From Glycomyces harbinensis (lineage in GTDB: Bacteria; Actinomycetota; Actinomycetes; Mycobacteriales; Micromonosporaceae), in NCBI RefSeq assembly GCF_900101745.1, contig NZ_FNAD01000014.1, positions 1 to 64,000 of the forward strand: 64,000 nt of DNA, in the 5' to 3' direction. Below are positions 34,218 through 42,996 of the stretch, piece after piece. Position 1 is the stretch's first letter. Every line of letters starts with the position of its first letter. Both the position numbers and the translations under genes were made by a program. The notes beneath the pieces were generated by a model. That model was not told the DNA's origin, did not search any database, and saw only the letters and a program-made list of their open reading frames with translations.

Positions 34218-34619
34218 ATGCGGCAGTGGCTGATCGGCCTGGGCATCGCCCTGGTCTGCCTGATCGTGCTGTGGGGCGTCCTCGTACTCCTGGCGAGGCG
34301 CCTGCCGCCGGGTCTGCTGCGCGACCTGGTCGAGTTCATCCCGCATCTCGTGACCGCCGTTCGACGGCTGCGCGGCGACGAGCGCGTGCCCCGCCGCGCC
34401 AAGGTCGCGCTCCTGGTCGCCGCGGTCTGGGTCGCCAGTCCCATCGACCTCATCCCGGAGTTCCTGCCGGTCATCGGCCCGCTCGACGACATCGTCGTCG
34501 TCGCCCTGGCGTTGCGCTACGCCGGTCGCACCGTCCCCCGCGAGGTCCTCCTCGACGCCTGGCCGGGCAACCCGCAGCTGCTCGAACGACTCCTCGGCCC
34601 CGAGCGGTCGGGGGAGTAG
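34218..34619 (+). CDS. YkvA/DUF1232 membrane protein
   Basis: The 133-residue protein has an N-terminal membrane helix (WLIGLGIALVCLIVLWGVLVLLA), a linker, and a C-terminal DUF1232 domain with the signature RRAKVALLVAAVWVASPIDLIPEFLPVIGPLDDIVVVALALRYA. The family is widespread and of unknown function. The ATG at 34218 was chosen for the GGAG ribosome site 8 bases before it; the frame is open for another 430 bases upstream but without coding character. Confidence 0.85.
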   Translation: MRQWLIGLGIALVCLIVLWGVLVLLARRLPPGLLRDLVEFIPHLVTAVRRLRGDERVPRRAKVALLVAAVWVASPIDLIPEFLPVIGPLDDIVVVALALRYAGRTVPREVLLDAWPGNPQLLERLLGPERSGE

Positions 34620-34683
34620 CGGCGCCGCTCACGGTTCGAGCCCGCGGCGCGCGCCTTCGAGGCCCTATCGGCCTTCCGGCCGG

Positions 34684-34887
34684 TCAAGCCCCGTCGGATC
34701 GGCGACGAGCCGAGCGGTTCCGGATGAGCGCGTAGACGATGAACACCGGAAGGCCGGCGGCCACGATCCAGTAGAGCGGACGCAGTCCGGGGCTGTCGGT
34801 GAGGATCGCGGCCGTGACGACGACCGCCTCGATGGCGATCGCGCTGAATACGGTCGAGCGTTTGAATGGAGCAGGCGGTCGACTCAT
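34684..34887 (-). CDS. Small two-helix membrane protein
   Basis: The 67-residue protein has two predicted membrane helices (FSAIAIEAVVVTAAILTDS and PLYWIVAAGLPVFIVYALI) between a short Pro-rich start and a basic tail (RNRSARRRSDGA). Not recognised. Codon use supports expression. It is convergent with the DUF1232 gene. Confidence 0.6.
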   Translation of the reverse strand: MSRPPAPFKRSTVFSAIAIEAVVVTAAILTDSPGLRPLYWIVAAGLPVFIVYALIRNRSARRRSDGA

Positions 34888-35029
34888 GACACTCCGATTC
34901 TCGATGCACGGGCTTTCTCCGAACGGCGACGATCGCTTTGCGCGAACGGTGCCGCGGGGCGTCCCGCGGCACCATTCGGCTTCGATCGCCGCTCATTTAT
35001 GGGTGGAGTCCCAACGGCCAGGTTTCACG

Positions 35030-35629
35030 TCAGCAGTTCAATTCGCCGACGGTGAGCCAGTAGTAGATCTTGATGCAGTTGCCCCGGTTGTAGTAGCGGG
35101 CGGCGTAGGAGGCCCACGCTCCCTCGATCAGGGCCCCGATCGCGCAGGGCCTGCAGCCGAGGTACGCGGCGATCGCGTAGATGATCGCGGCCTGCTGGCC
35201 CTCGCTCGCGAGCTCCCTCGTCTCGGCCCGGGTCAGTTCCCACCCGTTCCAGGTCACCCGGTAGAGCGGCCCGAACTCACCGGGCTGCGGCTCCGCATAC
35301 GACTTGGTCAGCTCGTACGTGAACTCCTCGCCGGTCGCCCGGTCGGCGAAGCTGATGGTCGTGACCTCGTCGGTCTCGCTGATCTCCGCTTCCGTGTAGG
35401 TCGCTTCGAGATCGGCCCAGATCTCCTCCGCGAGGCGCATCGTCTCCTCGGAGTACTCCGGGTACGCGCAGGTCCCGTCCTTCTGGACGGCCATGCCGGG
35501 CTCGCACTGGGGCAGGGAGTCGGCCGAAGCCGGGCTCGCGGCCAACGTGGCGAAGGCCCCGAAGGCGACCGCGATCGCGGCGACGACCGCTACGACCCTT
35601 CGTGACATCGTTCTGATTGCACTGTCCAT
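35030..35629 (-). CDS. Secreted hypothetical protein with Cys-rich C-terminus
   Basis: The protein has 199 residues. The start at 35629 follows an AAGGAG ribosome site 9 bases upstream; another in-frame Met lies further upstream without one. The signal peptide (basic RTMSRRVVAVVAAIAVAFGAFATLA) cleaves near SPASA. The mature protein is acidic in the middle (EETMRLAEEIWADLEATYTEAEISETDEV). Its C-terminal third has four Cys in GCRPCAIGAL and GNCIKIYYWLTVGELNC around a hydrophobic segment (AIGALIEGAWASYAARYY). That tail could be a pore-forming or disulphide-closed domain, but I do not recognise the family. Confidence 0.75.
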   Translation of the reverse strand: MDSAIRTMSRRVVAVVAAIAVAFGAFATLAASPASADSLPQCEPGMAVQKDGTCAYPEYSEETMRLAEEIWADLEATYTEAEISETDEVTTISFADRATGEEFTYELTKSYAEPQPGEFGPLYRVTWNGWELTRAETRELASEGQQAAIIYAIAAYLGCRPCAIGALIEGAWASYAARYYNRGNCIKIYYWLTVGELNC

Positions 35630-36276
35630 TTGACTTGATCTCCTTCGACTGAAGCGAAGATGCGATCTGACGCCTTTGGAGTCAACCATCCACGCTTATT
35701 CATTCGAAGCTAAGAAGGGGATCCGGGCGTGTCAATACGGGTGGAAGGCAATTGATCCGAAATGCTCACCCGGTGATCCGATCGGCTCAATGCAGCGCTG
35801 TCGCCGATGCGCGAATGCACCCGATTCGATGCCGCCGACGCGCTCGACCGGGCCGAAGAGGTCGACGCCGATCGTAGCAACCGGCCGTAGGCGACCCGAT
35901 CACGCCAGGTGCGTGCCGGCGGCCGTGGAACGCGCTTAACCGCGTAACCGGACGGCCGCCCCACCGGCGCCTCGCCGGACGACGCCCCCGTGAACCGTGG
36001 CCGAGTCGTGATCTTCGGATTCGAAACCCCTCGGAAATCACCTCATTGCTGCTGCGCGCCAAGCGATCAGACGTCATGACCTGCGGAATATTCGCTTGAC
36101 AGGACGCGACGCGGGCCCTTGTTTTCTCCGGCTCCCCTTGACATAGATATACGCCCATGGTTCAGTGTCTTAACTGACCCGGTTAACCTGCTGCGTGCCA
36201 GGGGAATCCCGCCGCTGTGCCGCTCATCGGAACCCGGATCATCGGCCATCCCTCGGCGGCGAAAGTTGAGCAGACC
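35630..36276. other. Long intergenic region upstream of the Opp-type operon
   Basis: The 647-base region has no convincing ORF. An AT-richer part near 35640-35760 belongs to the promoter of the minus-strand secreted protein. TTGACA at 36138-36143 is the best -35 for the importer operon, though its -10 is weak. TTAACTG-ACC-CGGTTAA at 36170-36186 is an imperfect palindrome, and a further TTAACCG occurs at 35937. Confidence 0.45.
36170..36186. promoter_or_regulatory. Imperfect palindrome, candidate LacI-type operator of the importer operon
   Basis: TTAACTG-ACC-CGGTTAA (one mismatch) lies about 30 bases downstream of the TTGACA element and 90 bases before the first gene. The LacI regulator encoded at the end of the operon is the natural candidate, by position only. 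Confidence 0.4.
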
Positions 36277-37995
36277 ATGACGAAACGGCGCACCCTCTTC
36301 GCACTCGCGGCAGGTTCGGCGGCCCTCGGGGCCGCGGGCTGCAGCGACGACAACGCGAGCGAGGACCCCTCCGACCTCTCGATGAACGAGTTCCCCCGCA
36401 ACCAGACCCTCTACTCCACCGGTACCGCCTGGGGACCGCCCGCGGACTGGAACACCATCAACCCCGGCGAGTCCACCGGCCTCAACGGCCTCGGCTACGA
36501 GACCCTCTTCCTGTTCGACCCCCAGACCACCGAACTCACCCCCTGGCTCGCCGAGTCGGGCGAATGGACCGAGGAACTGGTCTACACGCTCAAGCTCCGG
36601 CCCGGCATCAAGTGGTCCGACGGCGAGGACCTGACGGCCGACGACGTCAAGTACACCGCCGAGCTCGGCCAGATCGAAGCCGTTCCCTACCACAACATCT
36701 GGGACTGGCTCTCGGCCGTCGAAGTCGTGGACGACCTCACGGTCGCCTTCACCTTCACCGAAGCGCGCCACCAGGAATGGAACAACTTCCTGTGGGCCGA
36801 GCAGATCGTGCCCGAGCACGTGCTCTCCAAACTGTCCGAAGAGGAGATCCTCACCGGCGCCAACGAGAACCCCGTGGTCTCCGGCCCCTACGAGATCCAC
36901 TCCTACGACCAGGACCGACTCGCCTGGGTCAAGCGCGACGACTGGTGGGCCACCGAAGCGCTCGGCCTGGAGGTGGCGCCGACCTTCATCGTCGACATCG
37001 TCAACACCTCCAACGAGGTCACCCTCAACCTCATGGCGCAGGGCGAGCTCGACATCTCGAACAACTTCCTGCCGGGCATCCAGGACCTCATCGCGTCCAA
37101 CCCCGACCTGAGCACGTACTACGACGAAGCGCCGTACATGCTCTCGGCGAACACCGCGATGCTCATCCCCAACACCACGATCGAACCGCTCGACGACCCC
37201 GAGTTCCGCCGCGCCATGGCCTTCGCCATCGACAGCGGCAAGATCGTCGACTCGGTCTACTCAGGGATCGTCGCCGCGGCCAACCCCACAGGGCTGCTTC
37301 CCATCTGGGACAAGTACCTCGACCAGACCGTCATCGGCGAGGTCGGCTTCAGCTTCAGCACCTCCGAGGCCGCCTCGATCCTCGCCGCGGCCGGCTACGA
37401 GGACGCCGACGGCGACGGCTTCGTGGAGACCAAGAACGGCGACCCGATCGCGTTCAAGCTCAACGTGCCCACCGGCTGGACCGACTGGGAGGAGGCCGCG
37501 CGCAGCATGGCCACCGACCTGCGCGCCGCGGGCATCAACGTCACCGAGGAGTTCCTCGACGCCGGAGCCGTCGACGACGCGCGCACCACCGGCGACTTCC
37601 AGCTGATGCTCAACAACTGGAGCGGGACCAGCCACACCCCGTGGACCCACTACCGGTACCTCTTCCAGCTCCCGGTCATCGACACCCAGTCCACGGCGAA
37701 CTTCTCGCGCTGGACCAACGAGGCCGCGTGGACCCTCACCGAGGAACTCGCCGCGACACCCGCCGAGGACCCCCGCTACCAGGAGATCCTCTCCGAACTC
37801 CAGCGGCACGCGCTGGTGGACATGCCGGCCATCCCGATCTGGTACAACGGCGCCTGGTCCCAGGTGAACAACAGCGTCTGGACCAACTGGCCCTCCGACT
37901 CCGGAGGCGGCCCGCAGGTGTTCCCGTCCATGTGGAACAGCCTGTGGAACATGGGCGCGATCTACATGCTGACCGAGCTCAAGCTCGCCGAGTAG
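36277..37995 (+). CDS. ABC transporter solute-binding lipoprotein, family 5 (Opp/Dpp type)
   Basis: The protein has 572 residues. A Tat-like n-region (TKRRTLFALAAGSAALG) precedes lipobox GAAGC (Cys22). The mature protein is a cluster C (family 5) binding protein: GETLYSTG-like start, ETLFLFDPQTTELTPWLAESGEW, then YTLKLRPGIKWSDGEDLTADDVKYT, the signature region of Opp/Dpp-type proteins. Cluster C members bind either peptides or oligosaccharides. The many Trp residues, the LacI regulator and the adjacent GH5 cellulase point to an oligosaccharide such as cello- or xyloglucan-oligomers (inference). First gene of a five-subunit operon; a stable hairpin follows, which often keeps the binding protein in excess. 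Confidence 0.88.
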   Translation: MTKRRTLFALAAGSAALGAAGCSDDNASEDPSDLSMNEFPRNQTLYSTGTAWGPPADWNTINPGESTGLNGLGYETLFLFDPQTTELTPWLAESGEWTEELVYTLKLRPGIKWSDGEDLTADDVKYTAELGQIEAVPYHNIWDWLSAVEVVDDLTVAFTFTEARHQEWNNFLWAEQIVPEHVLSKLSEEEILTGANENPVVSGPYEIHSYDQDRLAWVKRDDWWATEALGLEVAPTFIVDIVNTSNEVTLNLMAQGELDISNNFLPGIQDLIASNPDLSTYYDEAPYMLSANTAMLIPNTTIEPLDDPEFRRAMAFAIDSGKIVDSVYSGIVAAANPTGLLPIWDKYLDQTVIGEVGFSFSTSEAASILAAAGYEDADGDGFVETKNGDPIAFKLNVPTGWTDWEEAARSMATDLRAAGINVTEEFLDAGAVDDARTTGDFQLMLNNWSGTSHTPWTHYRYLFQLPVIDTQSTANFSRWTNEAAWTLTEELAATPAEDPRYQEILSELQRHALVDMPAIPIWYNGAWSQVNNSVWTNWPSDSGGGPQVFPSMWNSLWNMGAIYMLTELKLAE

Positions 37996-38001
37996 GCCCC
38001 C

Positions 38002-38027
38002 GGGGCCGGGCCGACAGGCCCGGCCCC
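38002..38027 (+). terminator. Intercistronic hairpin after the binding-protein gene
   Basis: GGGGCCGGGCC-GACA-GGCCCGGCCCC is a perfect 11-bp stem with a 4-base loop. Inside an operon it probably acts as a partial terminator or 3' stabiliser that sets subunit ratios. Confidence 0.65.
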
Positions 38028-38055
38028 GACCCGACCCCGTCTTCCAGGAGTTCAC

Positions 38056-39051
38056 ATGGGCCGATACTTCAGGCGCAAACTGCTCATCTACGGACTGACC
38101 TTCTTCATCGCCGTCTCGATCAACTTCGCGGTCCCGCGGCTCATGCCCGGCGACCCCGTCGCCCGGATGCTCACGCGCAACTCGGTGTCGAACCTCGAGT
38201 CCTCCGAGGCCATGCGCGGCTACTTCAACGACATCTTCGGCCTCGACGTGCCACTGTGGAAGCAGTACCTCAACTACTGGGTCGCACTGTTCCAAGGCGA
38301 CCTCGGCGTCAGCGTCTTCGCGTTCCCGGCACCGGTGTCCTCAGTGGTCGCCGACGCGCTGCCCTACACGCTCGCGCTGCTGCTGCCCTCGATCCTCCTC
38401 AGCTGGATCGTCGGCAACGCCATGGGCGCCATGGCCGCCCGCAACAAGTTCCTCGACAACGGCGCCCTGCCGATCGGCTACGTCCTCACCGCCGTGCCGT
38501 ACATGTGGCTGGCGATCCTCCTCGCGTGGGTCGGCGGCATCATCCTCGGCTGGTTCCCGGTCGCCGGCGGCTACAGCTTCGCGCTCACCCCCGCCTTCAC
38601 CTGGACGTTCATCGTCGACCTCGTTCACCACTGGGTCCTGCCGTTCCTCTCCCTCTTCCTCGTCGCCCTCGGCGGCTGGGCGATCGGCATGCGCAACCTC
38701 GTGATCTACGAGCTCGAATCCGACTACGCCAACTACCTCCAGGCCCTCGGCGCCCCCAACCGGCTCGTGCGGCGGTACGCCTTCCGCAACGCCGTCCTGC
38801 CCCAGGTCACCGGGCTCGCGCTCCAACTGGGAGTGGTGGTCGGCGGCGCCCTCGTCACCGAGGTCGTCTTCGCCTACCCGGGACTGGGCAGCCTGCTGCT
38901 CAACGCCGTCAGCAACCAGGACTTCTTCCTGCTCCAGGGCATCCTGCTGTTCATCGTGATCGGCGTCCTCGTGTTCAACTTCCTGGCCGACATCGTGTAC
39001 GTCCTGATCGACCCCCGCACCCGCCTCGGACTCGAAGGAGGCCAGTCATGA
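38056..39051 (+). CDS. ABC transporter permease, OppB/DppB type
   Basis: The 331-residue protein has six membrane helices with the DppB pattern: N-terminal YFRRKLLIYGLTFFIAVSINFAVPRLMPGDPV, then a periplasmic loop. The EAA-like loop is YLQALGAPNRLVRRYAFRNAVLPQVTGLAL and the C-terminal helices contain EVVFAYPGLGSLLLNAVSNQDFFLLQ. An AGGAG ribosome site lies 7 bases before the ATG. It is coupled to the OppC-type gene by an ATGA overlap. Confidence 0.92.
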   Translation: MGRYFRRKLLIYGLTFFIAVSINFAVPRLMPGDPVARMLTRNSVSNLESSEAMRGYFNDIFGLDVPLWKQYLNYWVALFQGDLGVSVFAFPAPVSSVVADALPYTLALLLPSILLSWIVGNAMGAMAARNKFLDNGALPIGYVLTAVPYMWLAILLAWVGGIILGWFPVAGGYSFALTPAFTWTFIVDLVHHWVLPFLSLFLVALGGWAIGMRNLVIYELESDYANYLQALGAPNRLVRRYAFRNAVLPQVTGLALQLGVVVGGALVTEVVFAYPGLGSLLLNAVSNQDFFLLQGILLFIVIGVLVFNFLADIVYVLIDPRTRLGLEGGQS

Positions 39052-39929
39052 GCGCCGAAGTCGTACTCCAGACCGAGGTCGTCGGCCGACGCAACGAGCA
39101 CCTCTACTTCGCCCTGCGCAACCCGAAGGTCGCCATCGGCCTCGGCATCGTGCTCGCGCTGCTCGTGCTCGGCCTCGTCGGACCGTTCTTCCTCTCCGAC
39201 TCCCCGAACGAGTACGTCGGCCCCAAGTCCGAGGCGCCCTCCGGCGAATACTGGCTGGGCACCACCTACTTCGGACAGGACGTGTTCACCCAGTTCGTCC
39301 ACGGACTGCGCTCGTCCTACCTCGTCGGCGCGCTCGGCGGGGGCATCTCCTTCGTCATCGGCCTCGCGATCGGCTTCGCCGCCGGCTACCGGGGCGGCAT
39401 GGTCGACGAGATCCTCAACATGATCACCAACGTGGTCCTGGTCCTGCCTGCCCTGGCGGTGCTCATCGTCATCAGCTCCTACCTGGAGGTGCGCGGCGTG
39501 GTGACCCAGGCGGTCATCATCGGCATATTCTCCTGGCCGTGGGTCGCCAGAGCCGTTCGGGCGCAGACGTTCACGCTGCGCAACCGCGACTACGTCGACC
39601 TCGCGCGCCTCACCGGCAAGCGCGCCCCGCAGATCATCATGCGCGAGATCATGCCGAACATGGCCTCCTACCTGCTCATGTCGGTGATCCTGCTCTTCGG
39701 CGGGGCGATCCTCTTCGCCGCGATGCTCGACTTCATCGGCCTCGGGCCCACCAACGCGGTGTCGCTGGGCACCATGATGCAGCAGTCGATGGCGTGGAGC
39801 TCGCTCCACTTGGGAATGTGGTGGTGGTTCGTCCCGCCCGGCCTCGCGATCACCCTGATCGTCGGCGCCCTGTACATCACCAACGTCGGACTCGACGAGG
39901 TCTTCAACCCCAAGCTGAGGGAGATGTAG
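39048..39929 (+). CDS. ABC transporter permease, OppC/DppC type
   Basis: The 293-residue protein has an N-terminal cytosolic segment, TM1 (VAIGLGIVLALLVLGLVGPFF), then a periplasmic region with EYWLGTTYFGQDVFTQFVHGLRSSYLVG typical of OppC_N, and five further helices. The EAA loop is DYVDLARLTGKRAPQIIMREIMPNMASYLL. The ATG is fixed by the ATGA overlap with the previous stop; the long open frame before it is a shadow. It pairs with the OppB-type subunit to form the channel. Confidence 0.92.
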   Translation: MSAEVVLQTEVVGRRNEHLYFALRNPKVAIGLGIVLALLVLGLVGPFFLSDSPNEYVGPKSEAPSGEYWLGTTYFGQDVFTQFVHGLRSSYLVGALGGGISFVIGLAIGFAAGYRGGMVDEILNMITNVVLVLPALAVLIVISSYLEVRGVVTQAVIIGIFSWPWVARAVRAQTFTLRNRDYVDLARLTGKRAPQIIMREIMPNMASYLLMSVILLFGGAILFAAMLDFIGLGPTNAVSLGTMMQQSMAWSSLHLGMWWWFVPPGLAITLIVGALYITNVGLDEVFNPKLREM

Positions 39930-39931
39930 CG

Positions 39932-40885
39932 ATGACCTTGGAAGTGGAGGACCTGCAGGTCCACTACCGCACCATGAAAGGCGACGTGCGCGCCCTCGAC
40001 GGGGTCTCGTTCTCGCTGGCGGACGGCGAGATCGTGGGTCTCGCGGGCGAGTCCGGCTGCGGCAAGACCACCCTCGGCAAGAGCCTCATCCGGCTCGACG
40101 GCCGGATGCAGCACGTCGGCGGCAAGGCCGTGCTCGACGGCGCCGAGCTGCCCATCGGCGACGACCGGGCCATGAACACGCACCGCTGGAAGGAGGTCTC
40201 GATCATCCCCCAGTACTCGATGAGCGCGCTGAACCCGACCCGCAAGATCGGGAAGATGATCGCCGAGTTGCTGCGCTCGCGGGGGAAGTCGTACCGGGAG
40301 ATCAAGGGCGAGCTCGTGCACCGCCTCGAACTGGTCGGCCTCTCCGAGAAGGTGCTCGACAACTACCCGATCGAGCTGTCGGGCGGGATGAAGCAGCGGG
40401 TGGTCATGGTCCTGTCGACCCTGCTCGACCCGAGCCTGCTCATCGCCGACGAGGTGACCTCCGCGCTCGACGTCACCAACCAGAAGGCGGTCGCCGAGAC
40501 GCTGGTCCGGTTCCGCGACATGGGCTTCGTGAAGTCGATGATCGTGGTCACCCACGACCTCTCGCTGGTGTACCAGATCGCGGACACCATCATGATCATG
40601 TACGCCGGGAGGATCGTCGAGAAGGCTCCGGCCGAGACGATCATCAAGGCCCCCAAGCACCCTTATACGAAGGCGCTCATCGGCGCCCTGCCCGAGGTCG
40701 GGCTCGAGCACGGCGACGAGCGGCTCCAGAGCATTCCCGGCAAGCCGCCGCAGCTGCTCAACCCGCCGACCGGGTGCCGGTTCCGCGACCGGTGCCCCCT
40801 GGCCTCGGACGAGTGCGCCGAGGAACCGCCGGTCGTGGCCGTCGACGCGGGCCATGAAGTGTCGTGCTGGAAGGCGGAGGACTGA
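39932..40885 (+). CDS. ABC transporter ATP-binding protein, OppD/DppD type
   Basis: The 317-residue ATPase has Walker A GESGCGKTTLGKS, ABC signature LSGGMKQRVVMVL, Walker B LLIADEVTSALD and the H-loop His in MIVVTHDLS. The C-terminal oligopeptide/dipeptide extension is present, with GCRFRDRCPLASDECAEEPP and a final CWKAED; its four Cys match those that bind an Fe-S cluster or metal in Opp/Dpp ATPases. The ATG comes 2 bases after the OppC-type stop. The stop shares a base with the next start. Confidence 0.93.
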   Translation: MTLEVEDLQVHYRTMKGDVRALDGVSFSLADGEIVGLAGESGCGKTTLGKSLIRLDGRMQHVGGKAVLDGAELPIGDDRAMNTHRWKEVSIIPQYSMSALNPTRKIGKMIAELLRSRGKSYREIKGELVHRLELVGLSEKVLDNYPIELSGGMKQRVVMVLSTLLDPSLLIADEVTSALDVTNQKAVAETLVRFRDMGFVKSMIVVTHDLSLVYQIADTIMIMYAGRIVEKAPAETIIKAPKHPYTKALIGALPEVGLEHGDERLQSIPGKPPQLLNPPTGCRFRDRCPLASDECAEEPPVVAVDAGHEVSCWKAED

Positions 40886-41772
40886 TGCTCGAACTCAAAC
40901 AGGTCTGGAAGTCCTACCGGGTCGGCGCGCTCGGTTCGAAACGGCTCGTGGCCGTGCGCGACGTGAGCATCGACATCGCGCCCGGCGAGGTCCTCTCGGT
41001 CGTCGGCGAGTCCGGCAGCGGGAAGACCACGGTGGGGAAGATGGTCCTCCAGCTCACCTCCGTGACCCGCGGGTCGATCCTGCTCGACGGCGTCGACGTG
41101 ACCGCGAAGGGCCACTACGAACGCAAGGTGTACTACCGCAAGGTCCAGGGCGTGTTCCAGGACCCGTTCAGCAGCTACAACCCGATCTTCAAGGCCGACA
41201 GGGTCTTCGACACGGTCCGCGAGTCGTACTTCCCGCAGCTCAAACGCGCCGAGTGGACCGCGAAGGTCGACGACGTGCTCCAGTCGGTCCGGCTCGACCC
41301 CGGCTCGGTGCTCGGCAAGTACCCGCACCAGCTCAGCGGCGGGCAGCTCCAGCGCATGCTCATCGCCCGCGCGCTGCTGCTCGACATCCAGGTGCTCGTC
41401 GCCGACGAGATCATCAGCATGCTCGACGCGTCGACCAGGATCGACGTGCTGAACCTGCTGGGGGAGCTGCGCGAACGCGGCCTCGGCGTCCTGTTCATCA
41501 CCCACGACCTCTCGCTCGCGAACTACATCAGCGAGCGGGTCGTCATCATGCGCCACGGCGCGGTGGTGGAGATGGGGGCGACCGGGAAGGTGTTCACCGA
41601 CCCGCAGCACCCGTACTCGCGAAATCTGATCGCGTCGGTGCCCCAACTGCACCGAAAATGGTCGGACGACCCCCAGACGCCCGAGGAACTCGAACCCGAC
41701 GGCGACCGCGAGGTCGATCCTTCGCCGCTGACGGAGGTCTCGGAGAACCACTGGGTCGCGGCCCACCCGTAG
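40885..41772 (+). CDS. ABC transporter ATP-binding protein, OppF/DppF type
   Basis: The 295-residue ATPase has Walker A GESGSGKTTVGKM, signature LSGGQLQRMLIARAL, Walker B VLVADEIISMLDAS (the usual PTSALD replaced by IISMLD) and H-loop THDLSLA. The Cys-rich C-terminal extension of its OppD-type partner is lacking. The ATG shares a base with the upstream TGA; an earlier in-frame Met would overlap more and has no ribosome site. Substituted Walker-B surroundings of this kind suggest an asymmetric ATPase pair, which is inference. Confidence 0.92.
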   Translation: MLELKQVWKSYRVGALGSKRLVAVRDVSIDIAPGEVLSVVGESGSGKTTVGKMVLQLTSVTRGSILLDGVDVTAKGHYERKVYYRKVQGVFQDPFSSYNPIFKADRVFDTVRESYFPQLKRAEWTAKVDDVLQSVRLDPGSVLGKYPHQLSGGQLQRMLIARALLLDIQVLVADEIISMLDASTRIDVLNLLGELRERGLGVLFITHDLSLANYISERVVIMRHGAVVEMGATGKVFTDPQHPYSRNLIASVPQLHRKWSDDPQTPEELEPDGDREVDPSPLTEVSENHWVAAHP

Positions 41773-41807
41773 CAGTCAGCCGGCACCCCACCACACCGAG
41801 GAAACCC

Positions 41808-42845
41808 ATGGCCAGGCGTGTGACGATCGCTGACATCGCCGCTGCGGCGGGCGTGTCCAAAGGCGCGGTCTCGTACGCGCTCAACGGCAGGCCCGGCGTA
41901 TCGGCGACCACGCGGACGAAGATCCTCGCGATCGCGGCCGAGATGGGGTTCGTGCCCAACCGGGCCGCGCGCTCCCTCTCGGTCTCGTCGGCCCAGACCG
42001 TCGGCATCGCCCTGCGCCGTACCGCCCGCACCCTCGGCATCGAGCCCTATTTCATGGAGCTCATCTCCGGGATCGAGGCCACCCTCTCCGCCGGCTCCTA
42101 CGGCCTGACCCTCCAGATCGTCGGCACCGTCGACGAGGAGCTCGAGGTCTACCGCCGCTGGTGGGCCGAGCGGCGCGTCGACGGCGTCTTCCTGTGCGAC
42201 ATCGGCATCAACGACCAGCGGCTCGACTACGTGGCCGACCTGGGACTGCCCGCCGTGGTCGTCGGCGGCCCCGTCGAGAACGTCCGGCTCCCGGCGGTCT
42301 GGCACGACAACGCCGCGCCCTGCCAGGAGATCCTCGAATACCTGCACACCCTCGGCCACCAGCGGATCGCCCGCGTCGCCGGACTGCCCCGCCTGCTCCA
42401 CACCGGCGTCCGCGACACCGCCTACGCCCACACGGCCGCCGCGCTCGGCCTCGAATCGGTGACCACCATCCACGTCGACTACACCGGTGAGCAGGGCGCG
42501 CAGGCGACCCGGCGCCTCCTCACGACCTCCGGCCGCCCCACCGCGATCATCTACGACAACGACGTCATGGCCGTCGCCGGACTCGCCGTCGCCCACGAGC
42601 TCGGACTCCTGGTCCCGCAGCAGCTCTCCATCGTCGCCTGGGACGACTCGTCGCTGTGCCGGCTCACCCACCCCGCCCTGACCTCGCTCACCCGCGACAT
42701 CACCGCGTACGGGATCACCTGCGCCGACATCCTCCTCACGCTCATCAACACCGGGACCCCCGCCGCCGACGCCCGGTCGATCACCGTCGAGTCCCAGTCG
42801 GCGCAACTGTTCCCGCGCGGCTCCACCGCCCCTCCGCCCGCATAG
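41808..42845 (+). CDS. LacI-family transcriptional regulator
   Basis: The protein has 345 residues. The N-terminal LacI helix-turn-helix (VTIADIAAAAGVSKGAVSYALNGRPGVSATTRTKILAIAAEMGFVPNRAARSL) is joined to a periplasmic-binding-like sensor domain (about 65-335: GIALRRTARTLGIEPYFMELISGIE, then TAIIYDNDVMAVAGLAVAHELGLLVPQQLSIVAWDDS). It lies 35 bases after the importer ATPase and was probably acquired as the local regulator of that operon. Its recognition helix (SKGAVSYALNG) differs from that of CebR proteins as I remember them (SRATASRVVNG), so it may not be the protein that binds the CebR-type box before the cellulase. Confidence 0.9.
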   Translation: MARRVTIADIAAAAGVSKGAVSYALNGRPGVSATTRTKILAIAAEMGFVPNRAARSLSVSSAQTVGIALRRTARTLGIEPYFMELISGIEATLSAGSYGLTLQIVGTVDEELEVYRRWWAERRVDGVFLCDIGINDQRLDYVADLGLPAVVVGGPVENVRLPAVWHDNAAPCQEILEYLHTLGHQRIARVAGLPRLLHTGVRDTAYAHTAAALGLESVTTIHVDYTGEQGAQATRRLLTTSGRPTAIIYDNDVMAVAGLAVAHELGLLVPQQLSIVAWDDSSLCRLTHPALTSLTRDITAYGITCADILLTLINTGTPAADARSITVESQSAQLFPRGSTAPPPA

Positions 42846-42919
42846 GGGCGGTTCGCCGGCACCACTCGGGAAGGATCTTGACTCCGCCAGACAATATTGG
42901 CAAACTTCAATATAAAGCT

Positions 42920-42933
42920 TGGGAGCGCTTCCC
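42920..42933. promoter_or_regulatory. CebR/CelR-type operator upstream of GH5 cellulase
   Basis: TGGGAGCGCTTCCC lies directly after an AT-rich stretch (TATAAA at 42911) that is the likely -10 of the cellulase gene. It matches the actinobacterial cellulase operator TGGGAGCGCTCCCA with an offset of one base in the right arm. Confidence 0.7.
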
Positions 42934-42996
42934 CGGCTTCCGCAACCCGACCGGCCGTCGCCGAGTCGGCCATCCAGGCCAGTGAAGGGCGAGGAC

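Noticed and set aside
36170-36186. TTAAC/GTTAA palindrome considered as a phage attachment or integration scar
   Set aside because: No integrase, tRNA or second copy flanks it; a regulatory site before the importer operon is simpler.
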